A program made the translations under genes and the position numbers. 64,000 nucleotides of DNA, taken from positions 1 through 64,000 of the forward strand of contig JAEUHI010000046.1 of NCBI GenBank assembly GCA_016795385.1, in the 5' to 3' direction. Shown piece after piece: positions 8,665-18,236 of the stretch. Below the pieces are notes generated by a model that had not been told where the DNA came from, searched no databases, and was given only the letters and a program-made list of their open reading frames with translations. Within the stretch, counting starts at the first letter, position 1, and each line of letters opens with the position of its first letter. The DNA is from Verrucomicrobiales bacterium (GTDB lineage: Bacteria > Verrucomicrobiota > Verrucomicrobiia > Verrucomicrobiales > DEV007).

Positions 8665-9597
8665 ATGAAAGTGCTCACCGACATCGCCGGACTCCGGGAC
8701 CTGCCTGGTCCCCTGCATCTCGCCATCGGGGTTTTCGACGGCGTGCATCTCGGCCATCGCTCCGTGATCGCCGCGGCCCGCGAGTCGGCGCAACGGGAAG
8801 GGGGATCGGCGGTGGTGGTGACCTTCGATCCGCATCCGGTGGAGGTGCTGGCTCCGGAGAATTCGCCGCGGCTCCTCACGAACACGCCCCACAAGCTCGC
8901 ACTGCTGGGGCGCGAGGCGGGAATCGGACAAGTCCTGCTGGTGCGGTTCGACCGGGACTTCGCCTCGCAGCCGGGGCAGCACTTCGTGGAGCGTCTGCTG
9001 GCCGCGGCTCCGGCGGAAGGCATCGCCCGGATCTGTGTGGGCGAGGAATGGCGCTTTGGAAAAGGCCGCTCGGGCGATGTGGCATTGCTCGAACGAATCG
9101 GGGCCGAGCGCGGTTTTGCGGTGAGCGGACTCGGTCTGGTGGAAGTGGATGGTCACCGCGTCTCAAGCACGAGGATTCGTGAGGCGGTGGCGACGGGCGA
9201 TCTCGATGAAGCGGCCCACCTCCTCGGGCGTCGCTACAGCGTCTATGGCGCGGTGGTGAAGGGGCGCCAGCTCGGACGCACCATCGGATTCCCCACCGCG
9301 AATCTCACCGTGGCACGCGAGCAATTGCCACCGGCGGGCGTCTATGCCGTGACCGCGACCGGCACGGGAGATGCCTGGAACGGCGTCGCCAATCTGGGCT
9401 ATCGCCCCACGGTGGAGGGGGAGAACGCCGAGCTGAGGCTGGAGGTGCATCTCTTCGGGCTGGATCACGAAATTTACGGAGAGGATCTCGAGGTGACCTT
9501 CCTGACCAAGATCCGCGACGAGCGGAAATTCGACGGGTTGCCAGCTCTGCAGAAGCAGATCGCGGAAGATGTGGCGGCGGCGCGCGGGATGTTTTGA
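8665..9597 (+). CDS. ribF: Bifunctional riboflavin kinase / FAD synthetase
   Basis: 310 residues. The N-terminal FAD-synthetase (nucleotidyltransferase) module has GVFDGVHLGHRSVI (about 23-36) and a late SSTRIREAVATGD motif. The C-terminal riboflavin kinase module (about 190-305) has KGRQLGRTIGFPTANL and GVANLGYRPTV. It phosphorylates riboflavin to FMN and adenylates FMN to FAD in the cytoplasm. The adjacency to truB supports the call. Its product supplies FMN for proteins such as the flavinylated membrane protein at 3859, although no direct link can be shown. Confidence 0.96.
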   Translation: MKVLTDIAGLRDLPGPLHLAIGVFDGVHLGHRSVIAAARESAQREGGSAVVVTFDPHPVEVLAPENSPRLLTNTPHKLALLGREAGIGQVLLVRFDRDFASQPGQHFVERLLAAAPAEGIARICVGEEWRFGKGRSGDVALLERIGAERGFAVSGLGLVEVDGHRVSSTRIREAVATGDLDEAAHLLGRRYSVYGAVVKGRQLGRTIGFPTANLTVAREQLPPAGVYAVTATGTGDAWNGVANLGYRPTVEGENAELRLEVHLFGLDHEIYGEDLEVTFLTKIRDERKFDGLPALQKQIAEDVAAARGMF

Positions 9598-9746
9598 TAG
9601 GGTGGGGGGACCGGTGTTTTTTTCTTCAGTGGAGAAAATCCCTGAATGATTGTCTTGACCATTCGTCCCTAACGTGGCCGAATCGCTTCGAAGACCGAAT
9701 CGTTTCCGGCCTTCATATCAAAACCAAATTGAACTGCTTGAAACCT

Positions 9747-10166
9747 ATGAATCTCTTGTTCCTCGCTCAAAACCAAGTCGAGTATACCTACGATCAACCC
9801 AGCGCCGGTGGAATCGTCGGGGGCATTTTCGGCTTTTTGATCTGGCTCGCGGTGGTCGTCGTGTTGATTGCGGCGAACTGGAAGATCTTCACCAAGGCCG
9901 GGAAGCCGGGCTGGGCCTCGATCGTTCCGATCTACAACATCATCGTCCTCTTGGAGATCATCGGGCGTCCCGTGTGGTGGATCGTCCTCGCCCTGATTCC
10001 CTTCGTGAATTTCATCTTCGCCATTCTCGTTTCGGTCGACCTGGCGAAAAGCTTCGGGAAGTCGATCGGTTTTGCGATCGGGTTGATTCTTCTCGCCCCT
10101 GTCTTCTTTCTGATTCTTGCATTTGGTGATGCAAAGTATCAGGGGCCCGCAGCCGCTCAGGCGTGA
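9747..10166 (+). CDS. DUF5684-type small membrane protein
   Basis: 139 residues with four hydrophobic stretches. The ATG at 9747 is used because the upstream part of the open frame looks non-coding. A first helix (about 22-42) is followed by FTKAGKPGWASIVPIYN, a motif typical of the DUF5684 family. Two more helices and the end FGDAKYQGP follow. In other bacteria this domain sits alone or beside signal peptidases, and its function is unknown. A strong hairpin terminator begins 25 bases after the stop, so the transcript ends here. Confidence 0.75.
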   Translation: MNLLFLAQNQVEYTYDQPSAGGIVGGIFGFLIWLAVVVVLIAANWKIFTKAGKPGWASIVPIYNIIVLLEIIGRPVWWIVLALIPFVNFIFAILVSVDLAKSFGKSIGFAIGLILLAPVFFLILAFGDAKYQGPAAAQA

Positions 10167-10190
10167 GCGTGGCATCCACGGATTTTCCCG

Positions 10191-10224
10191 AAAGGCGCTC
10201 TTCGAAAGAGGAGCGCCTTTTTTG
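10191..10224 (+). terminator. Rho-independent terminator after the DUF5684 gene
   Basis: A perfect 10-bp stem (AAAGGCGCTC at 10191-10200 with its complement at 10211-10220) encloses a 10-base loop and runs into a T-rich tract. It separates the DUF5684 gene from the downstream sensor kinase gene. Confidence 0.9.
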
Positions 10225-10291
10225 TTTCACGGTGCGTGATGGCGGTGGATTGTCCGACTCCTTCGGCTGGTCGACATCAAGGATCTGTGTT

Positions 10292-12412
10292 ATGGTCGCG
10301 CGTTGTTGCGCGATGTTGTCTCTCCCCACCAGCCACTTGCGGCGATCCGTCCTGATTCTCATCATGGCGGGAACTTCGTGTGCCACCTTCACCCACGCCC
10401 AGCTTTCGCCTTTTCCGGATGCGACGCCGCAGGCGGGAGATTCGAAGGATCTCCGGGAAAACCTGCCGCCGGATCTGGCGGACCTGACCATCAATCCCCG
10501 CCGCAGCAGCGCGGACCGCATCGCCCGGCTTTTCAACCGCGACCTCCGCGAGATCGAGGAGGCCCAGGCCGACATCGTCGCGCAGCTCGATACCCTGCCG
10601 CGGGTGACGCGCGAGGTGCAGCGGGTGACGGGATTCGGGTATCTCTCGGGCGCGACGAAACAACGCCCGAAGTGGGTGCAGATCGACATGGGCGAGGTCG
10701 TCTCGCCCGATGGCATCGCCCTCTTTCCCGTGACCGCCGAGGTCGATGACGAGGTGGTCTACGGCTACGGATTTCCCCGCAGTTTCCGCATCGATATCTC
10801 GAGCGAGGCGGATTTCAAAAACTACGAGACGATCGTGGAGGGCCGCCTCGAGGATGTGGCCGCGCTGAAGCGGTGGCCTTATCTCCGACAGATGGAAGGC
10901 TACTCGGGCCGCTACATCCGCGTCACCGCGACGGGATTGTGGCGTTCGCCGATCTCGGGCCAGGAGGTCTTCGCCCTCAGCGAGATCATGGTGCTGAAAG
11001 GCGGCCGGAATCTGGCGGTCGGAAAGACGGTATCGGCTCTGGACAGTCTGGAGTGGTCGGATCAATGGTCGACCAAATACATCTGCGATGGCATCACGAC
11101 TCTGGGCATCCCGCACGGGGTGACGGAGAGCCCCACCCTCGGGTTCCGTGCCCGCTCCGAGCAGCCTGCGACGACGAGCTGGGTGCAGGTGGATCTGGGC
11201 GAATCGATGAAGGTCGACCAGGTCGAGATCATCCTCGCCGATCCGCCCGCGACGGTGCCGGATCCGACGGTGCGTTTCCCCTATCCGATGAAAATCGAGA
11301 TCGCGGAAACGCCCGACATGCTGCAGGCGACGCTGATCGGGCATTTCAACCCCTCGCAGATCGGGATGATCGGGGCGAATCCCCTGATCGTGCCGGTAAA
11401 GGATACGTATGGGCGGTATGTCAGGGTCTCGGTGGAGGGGAGCAAGACGCCGGCCCGCATTTCCTTCGATCTGGCGGAGCTGATCGTCTATTCGGGCACG
11501 CAGAATGTCGCGGCGGGGAAACCGGTGACGGCGATGCACCCGCTGGCGATCCGATCATGGTCGCCCGATTTCCTCGTGGATGGCTTCAGCAGCCGCCGCG
11601 ATCTGGTCTCGTATGATGCCTGGATCGTGGAACTGGTGAAACGGAATCGTCTCGTGCGGAGCTGGCTGGAGAAGGAAGACCGGCGTCTCGAGCTGGTCGA
11701 TCGCACGGTGACGCGCGGGGTGACCTCGATCGGGACCGGGGTGACGGGCGTGCTGGCCTTCGTCCTCGTCGCCCTTTCGCGGGGGCGGGTGAAACGACGC
11801 AAGGACCTGGAGGCATTGCGCCAGCGCATCGCGAGCGATCTGCACGACGACATCGGCAGCAACCTTTCCTCGATCGCCCTGCTCGCGGAGTTGGGGAAAA
11901 CCGAAGTCGACGAGCCGGAGCTGGTTCTCGAAGAGCTCACCGACATCAAGGCGACGGCGGACAAGACGATCGAGTCGATGCGCGACATCGTCTGGCTGAT
12001 CCGGCCGGGGGAGGAGACCTGGACGCAGATGCTGACGCGCTTCCGCGAGACCGCCTCCAAGTTGCTGCGGACGCACGAATACACCTTCGCGGTGCAAGGC
12101 GAGGCGCACGACGACCGGCTCCCGCTCGAGTTCAAGCGCGACCTCTTCCTGATCTACAAGGAAGTCCTCAACAACATCGTCCGGCACGCCGGGGCGACGA
12201 AGGTGGAGATCGAGATCGATTGCAAACGCACCCGCCTGCAGATGCGGATCGCGGACAACGGAAAAGGCTTCAACAATCTCGATCAGGAGTTCCGCGAAGG
12301 GAACGGCTTGCGCAATCTGCGGATGCGGGCGCAGGCCATCGGTGGCAGTCTCCGGGTGCGCAGTGCGCTCAATGAAGGGACGACTGTTCAATTGATGGTG
12401 CCGATGCCCTGA
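10292..12412 (+). CDS. Sensor histidine kinase with periplasmic galactose-binding-like (F5/8 type C-like) ectodomain, HisKA_3 family
   Basis: About 706 residues. The ATG at 10292 has an AAGG ribosome-binding site 9 bases upstream. The protein has a signal peptide, a periplasmic part of about 430 residues and one membrane helix (about 476-497). The kinase core is NarX/DegS-type: RIASDLHDDIGSNLSS with phospho-acceptor His518, a HATPase_c N-box (YKEVLNNIVRHAGA) and G-boxes (ADNGKGF, GNGLRNLRMRA). The periplasmic part contains at least two discoidin-like modules, each ending in a similar pattern (SGRYIRVTATGL...ALSEIMVL and YGRYVRVSVEG...DLAELIVYSG). Such modules usually bind sugars. The paired response regulator begins 64 bases downstream. 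Extracellular glycan is the likely signal, by inference. Confidence 0.85.
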   Translation: MVARCCAMLSLPTSHLRRSVLILIMAGTSCATFTHAQLSPFPDATPQAGDSKDLRENLPPDLADLTINPRRSSADRIARLFNRDLREIEEAQADIVAQLDTLPRVTREVQRVTGFGYLSGATKQRPKWVQIDMGEVVSPDGIALFPVTAEVDDEVVYGYGFPRSFRIDISSEADFKNYETIVEGRLEDVAALKRWPYLRQMEGYSGRYIRVTATGLWRSPISGQEVFALSEIMVLKGGRNLAVGKTVSALDSLEWSDQWSTKYICDGITTLGIPHGVTESPTLGFRARSEQPATTSWVQVDLGESMKVDQVEIILADPPATVPDPTVRFPYPMKIEIAETPDMLQATLIGHFNPSQIGMIGANPLIVPVKDTYGRYVRVSVEGSKTPARISFDLAELIVYSGTQNVAAGKPVTAMHPLAIRSWSPDFLVDGFSSRRDLVSYDAWIVELVKRNRLVRSWLEKEDRRLELVDRTVTRGVTSIGTGVTGVLAFVLVALSRGRVKRRKDLEALRQRIASDLHDDIGSNLSSIALLAELGKTEVDEPELVLEELTDIKATADKTIESMRDIVWLIRPGEETWTQMLTRFRETASKLLRTHEYTFAVQGEAHDDRLPLEFKRDLFLIYKEVLNNIVRHAGATKVEIEIDCKRTRLQMRIADNGKGFNNLDQEFREGNGLRNLRMRAQAIGGSLRVRSALNEGTTVQLMVPMP

Positions 12413-12476
12413 TTGAGCCAGATTTTTAAGATGCAAAGAATCGCATCACGGTCAAACTAACGGCAAGATTACACTT

Positions 12477-13160
12477 ATGAGCGAGGAACGGCAGAGCGAG
12501 GAGGGATCCAACAAGGCCCCGACGAGAGTTTGGATGGTGGAGGACAATGAAACCCTGCGCCGCACCGTGGCCCGCGTCCTCGACCGGCAGAAGGACATGC
12601 GCTGTGTCCACCAATACGAGCGCTGCGAAGATGCGATCGAGGCTCTCGTCGCCGGCGAGCGTCCTGATGTGATGCTTTTCGACATCGGCCTGCCCGGAAT
12701 GAGCGGGATCGAGGGGATCCGCCGGATCAAGACGGCGCTGCCCGAGATCGAGATCCTTGTTTTCTCCGTTTTCGACGACAACGAGAAGGTTTTCAACGCG
12801 ATCTGTGCGGGGGCGTCGGGTTATCTCCTGAAGACCTCGAGCATGGGCGAGATCCCGGATGCAATCCGCGAGATCCTCGCGGGTGGCGCGCCGATCAACG
12901 CGCTGATCGCCCGTCGTGTTCTCGACATGTTCAGCGACCTCGCTCCCCAGAGCCGCGATTATGGCCTGACCGAACGGGAGAAGGAAGTCCTCGAGCAGAT
13001 GGTGGAAGGCCTCACGAAGAAAGAGATCGCCGACCAGCTCGATCTCAGCTTCCACACCGTCGACAAACACATCCGCGGCATCTACAGCAAGCTGCATGTG
13101 AACACGATGACCGGTGCGGTGGCGAAGGCGCTGAAGGAAGGGCTGCTGCCGAAGACCTGA
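12477..13160 (+). CDS. NarL/LuxR-family response regulator
   Basis: 227 residues. The receiver domain (about 17-135) has the acidic pair in VWMVEDNE, phospho-acceptor Asp69 in MLFDIGLPG and a conserved lysine in GYLLKTSS. The C-terminal LuxR-type helix-turn-helix (about 160-222) reads LTEREKEVLEQMVEGLTKKE, then IADQLDLSFHTVDKHI. It is encoded directly after a HisKA_3 sensor kinase, the partner type NarL-family regulators normally have. A hairpin terminator follows 24 bases after the stop, so this ends the two-gene operon. Target genes are not evident; the next gene, a broken secreted repeat protein, is only a positional candidate. Confidence 0.93.
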   Translation: MSEERQSEEGSNKAPTRVWMVEDNETLRRTVARVLDRQKDMRCVHQYERCEDAIEALVAGERPDVMLFDIGLPGMSGIEGIRRIKTALPEIEILVFSVFDDNEKVFNAICAGASGYLLKTSSMGEIPDAIREILAGGAPINALIARRVLDMFSDLAPQSRDYGLTEREKEVLEQMVEGLTKKEIADQLDLSFHTVDKHIRGIYSKLHVNTMTGAVAKALKEGLLPKT

Positions 13161-13183
13161 GGAGCCTCACATCACGGATGGCA

Positions 13184-13217
13184 AGACCCGCGAAGGATTC
13201 GTCCCCGCGGGTTTTTT
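13184..13217 (+). terminator. Rho-independent terminator after the response regulator
   Basis: The arms ACCCGCG (13186-13192) and CGCGGGT (13206-13212) form a 7-bp GC-rich stem with a 13-base loop, followed by a run of six T. It ends the two-component operon. Confidence 0.8.
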
Positions 13218-13334
13218 CGTCTGCTGCGGAAAATTTCCGTGGGATTCGCATATCGTCCTGTCGCGATGCGTCCGCTTGGAAAGGCCCCGCCCATTCCGGG
13301 GTGGGCCGCCAAAGATCCAACCAATCGACGCATC

Positions 13335-14960
13335 ATGAAAATATACCAACGACTTCTGTTTCCGTTTCTGTTCGCGTTCCTATTCGTCTTCAACAGCTCC
13401 GCTTCACTCCATGGCGAAGACGCCGTCGTCGCCCTCGGAGCGGTCGCCTCGAACGGCACCCTCGACAACTCCGCCAACTCGGTGGAGGGCGTCGTCGCCA
13501 GCTCGCTCAACGGGACGGGCACGTAAGACATTACCGTTACGGCGGCGGGAGCCTTCGCCGGCACCACTCCCGACGATTACACGGTGGAGACCACGATTCG
13601 CGCGGTCACCAGCGACGACAAACTCTCGAACGGAACCGTTACCTCGGTGACGAATGATGTTCTCACGGTCCGTGTCCGCACCGCGGATGTCGAGGATACC
13701 GCCAATCCAAGCGGGCCACTCGCCCAGAACAGCCGGTTCTTCTTCCTGATCCGGCGCGTCGTCGTCGGTGAGACATCGCTGGACGGAGAGTCGCGTTTCC
13801 TTCTCGGCGTCGGAAAAGTCGCGACTGACGGCTCTCTGATCTCCAGCTTCGGAGTCGATGACATCGCCGTAGCCTCCTCAAGCCCCAACGCCGGGGAATA
13901 CTTCATCAATCTGACGAAGCCGGGCGGATTCGCGGGGGACGCCGTCGATGACTACCTCGTCTTTCTCGCTCCCGACGGGGGAAGCGGGGCCGACGACGAT
14001 GCGATCCGCGGCGGAGCGACCGCCGTTGTCAGCGACGACACGGTGCTGGTCGAAGTCTACACGGACGATGTGCAGCAGGTGGTGGCGGGAAACAACCCGG
14101 TGCCGTCCAGCGAACCGTTCCACTTTTCGATCTACCGGCTCACTGGCGCGGAGACCTCGGGGCAGAGCGCCTCGCGTCTCGTCAGGGCGGTCGCTTCGAT
14201 CGATTCGACCGGGGGGCTGACCTCGGGTGCGACCCGCTTCGGTGAGGGGGCTCTGACCGCCTCCAGGATCAGCGAGGGGCTGTTCCAGCTCGACCTCTCG
14301 CTGCCGGGCGGATTTGCCGGAGTCTCGTCGAACCGCTTCGTCGTGCAAGCGTTCGACAACAGCTCCAGTTCCAGCGATGAGCTGATCGGGGCGGAGATCA
14401 GCGTTTTTGATGACAATACCCTGCGGGTGGAGATCTCCGCGACGGACGTCGAAGCCGATGGCGAAGTCACCGGCACATTGAACGATCGGAATCTCTTCGT
14501 CGTGATCTACGACACCGACCCCGCCTTCGGCCCCGATCTGGGCATCGGCACGAAGAAAGCCCTCTCCTCGATGAAAGGGCGCGGGGTGATCAACGGCAGC
14601 GGAGCGGGGCAGGGAATCAAGCTGAAATTGACCGGCACGTTCCAGCGGAAATTTTTCGTCGCCGCGGAGAATGCCGGGCACTCGATCGACTCCCTGCGGC
14701 TCAAAGGGATCGCGACACGGGGACCGCTTGAGACGACTTTCTTCCGCACGACGGGCGGCAAAACCAACGTCACCGCCGAGGTGAAGATCGGGTCGGTCGT
14801 CGCCGAGGACGTTTTCCCCGGGAACATCGTCCGCTTTGAAGGACGCACCGCCTACAAGAGCCAGGGTTCGCGTCCGACCAAGACGATGAAGGTGCGCGGG
14901 ATCTCGGACTTCGCGCCCTCCTCAGTGGATCTTGTGAAGGTGAAAACCGTGGCGAACTGA
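13335..14960 (+). pseudogene. Secreted triple-repeat protein interrupted by one in-frame TAA
   Basis: The ATG at 13335 opens a clear signal peptide (MKIYQRLLFPFLFAFLFVF, then SSASLHGED). The frame is stopped by TAA at 13524-13526 (codon 64) and continues in the same frame to 14960. Sequence on both sides belongs to one repeat. Three copies of a domain of about 110 residues are seen, each with a (Y/F)xIxLTxPGGFAG..DDYxV core: GEYFINLTKPGGFAG and GLFQLDLSLPGGFAG are intact. In the first copy the stop sits exactly where the aromatic residue belongs, before DITVTAAGAFAG. A C-terminal domain (about 415-541) resembles the end of the propeller protein at 58320. No ATG restart with a signal exists downstream, so this is probably a nonsense mutation or a sequence error. 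Confidence 0.75.
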
Positions 14961-14983
14961 AGGAAGACCCACCATCTCGCTCT

Positions 14984-15014
14984 AAAGGGCACCGGATGAC
15001 CGGTGCCCTTTTTT
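14984..15014 (+). terminator. Rho-independent terminator
   Basis: A perfect 12-bp stem (14984-14995 with 15000-15011) around the tetraloop ATGA runs into a T tract. It follows the interrupted repeat gene and precedes xylB. A well-formed terminator suggests that the upstream gene was transcribed until recently. Confidence 0.92.
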
Positions 15015-15064
15015 CGCGCCCATTGCCCGCTTGATTCCATGGCGAATCACCGCTAGCGATTCTC

Positions 15065-16549
<1,485 letters not shown>

Positions 16550-16561
16550 TCCCGATCGACG

Positions 16562-17239
16562 ATGGCCGTCTTGCCCGAAAAGGAGGGATCGATCCGCAGC
16601 CTCTCACCGAAAGCGAAACGCATCGGTCTGGCGGGCTCGCTTTTGATCCGCCTGCTCTCCCTGACGCTGCGCTGGCGGCTCCATGATCCTGACGGAATCT
16701 CCCAAAACCCGCCGTCGCGTCCGATGATCTGGACCTTCTGGCACAACCGCATCTTCGTGCTGCCGACGCTCTATCAAAAGTACCTCAGCGTCCGCAAGGG
16801 CGCGGTGTTGACGAGCGCGAGCAAGGATGGCGAGGTGATCGCGGCGATCGTGGCGCGATTCGGATGTGAGGCGGTGCGCGGCTCTTCTTCCCGAAAAGGC
16901 ACCTCGGCCCTGCTCGGGTTGATCGACTGGATCCGCGATGGCTACGATGTGGCGATCGTGCCGGATGGACCGCGCGGGCCGCGTTACCAGATGGGCCCCG
17001 GCGTGGCGAAGCTCGCCGAGGTGACGGGAGCGCTCGTCCTCCCGGTGCGGGTCGAGTATGGCCGCTACTGGTGTTTTGAGAAAGCCTGGGACCGCTTCCG
17101 CGTGCCGAAACCTTTCACGACGGTCGACGTCTTTCTCGGTCCCTGCACCGAAGTCGCCTCCGGACTCGACGAGGCGGGATTTGAAAGCGAGCGTGTCCGT
17201 ATCGAAACCCTGATGAATCCAACCCATGAAGTTGATTAA
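16562..17239 (+). CDS. DUF374 lysophospholipid acyltransferase-like protein
   Basis: 225 residues. It matches the DUF374 branch of the acyltransferase superfamily. [10 protein letters not shown] replaces the usual HxxxxD block (His retained), followed by [32 protein letters not shown] and the signature [16 protein letters not shown]. Members are inner-membrane or peripheral enzymes thought to acylate lipid precursors. The exact substrate is unknown. An N-terminal hydrophobic segment (about 22-36) could be a membrane contact. The gene overlaps the start of folD by 14 bases, so translation of the two is probably coupled. Confidence 0.85.
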   Translation: MAVLPEKEGSIRSLSPKAKRIGLAGSLLIRLLSLTLRWRLHDPDGISQNPPSRPMIWTFWHNRIFVLPTLYQKYLSVRKGAVLTSASKDGEVIAAIVARFGCEAVRGSSSRKGTSALLGLIDWIRDGYDVAIVPDGPRGPRYQMGPGVAKLAEVTGALVLPVRVEYGRYWCFEKAWDRFRVPKPFTTVDVFLGPCTEVASGLDEAGFESERVRIETLMNPTHEVD

Positions 17240-18107
17240 AGGAGACCCCATCGCCGAGGCCGTCTACGCGGAATGCCTCGCCACCTTTGAGACCCTGAAA
17301 GCCGCCGGTCGCCTCCCGGGGCTCGCCGTTGTCCTCGTGGGAGAGGATCCCGCCTCGAAGGCCTACGTGGGAGCGAAGGACCGCAAATGCCAGGAGCTGG
17401 GGATGTATTCCCGGAAGATCGAAAAGCCCGCGACGATCACGCAGGCGGAACTGCTCTCGGAGATCGATGCCCTGAACGCCGACCCGGCGATCCATGGCAT
17501 CCTCGTGCAGATGCCTTTGCCGAAACACCTCGATACCGACGAGGTCATCCGCCGGATCGATCCGGCCAAGGATGTCGACGGGCTCCATCCCGTGAATCTC
17601 GGCAAGCTGGCGATGGACGATCCCACCGGCTTCGCTCCCTGCACGCCCGCGGGCTGCCAGCGCATGCTGGTGGAGAGCGGGATCGAGACCGCCGGAAAGC
17701 ATGTCGTCATTGTCGGTCGCAGCCTCCTCGTCGGGAAAAGTCTGGCGCTTCTCATGATGGGGAAGGGGAAAGGGGCGAACGCCACCGTCACCGTGGCCCA
17801 TTCCCGCACCACGGACCTGCCCGCGCTCACCCGCCAGGCCGACATCCTCGTGGCGGCGATCGGCATCCCGAAATTCATCGGAGCGGATCATGTGAAGGAA
17901 GGCGCGGTGGTGATCGACGTGGGCATCAACCGGATCGAAGATGCGACGGCCAAGAGCGGCAGCCGCTTGGTGGGAGATGTTGATTTCGAGGCGGTCGCGT
18001 CGAAGTGCGAGGCGATCACGCCCGTGCCCGGAGGGGTGGGCAAGATGACCATCGCGATGCTCATGGCCAATACGATCCGCGCTTGCCGGATGCGTGCCGG
18101 AATCTGA
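17226..18107 (+). CDS. folD: Bifunctional methylenetetrahydrofolate dehydrogenase / cyclohydrolase
   Basis: 293 residues. It interconverts 5,10-methylene-, methenyl- and formyl-tetrahydrofolate in the cytoplasm using NADP. Catalytic features are present: [16 protein letters not shown] with the active-site Tyr and Lys, the segment [36 protein letters not shown] and the Rossmann motif [18 protein letters not shown]. The terminal [17 protein letters not shown] is the second FolD signature. The start overlaps the DUF374 gene in another frame, and the ATG at 17226 gives the expected N-terminus. Confidence 0.96.
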   Translation: MKLIKGDPIAEAVYAECLATFETLKAAGRLPGLAVVLVGEDPASKAYVGAKDRKCQELGMYSRKIEKPATITQAELLSEIDALNADPAIHGILVQMPLPKHLDTDEVIRRIDPAKDVDGLHPVNLGKLAMDDPTGFAPCTPAGCQRMLVESGIETAGKHVVIVGRSLLVGKSLALLMMGKGKGANATVTVAHSRTTDLPALTRQADILVAAIGIPKFIGADHVKEGAVVIDVGINRIEDATAKSGSRLVGDVDFEAVASKCEAITPVPGGVGKMTIAMLMANTIRACRMRAGI

Positions 18108-18236
18108 GAAGGATGGCCGGATGCGGGGGCTCGCGCGTATTGGAAATTCCATGACCAAATGGGGAATTTTCCCTAGCAAGGCAGCCTTTTTGAAGCGACC
18201 TTGCCCGCCTCACTGCCAGAATCCTCCTGTATTTCG

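Noticed and set aside
6772..9156. Minus-strand open frame of 794 codons
   Set aside because: It spans parts of the PQQ-propeller, truB and ribF on the other strand. All three are recognised, and the antisense product has no domain pattern.
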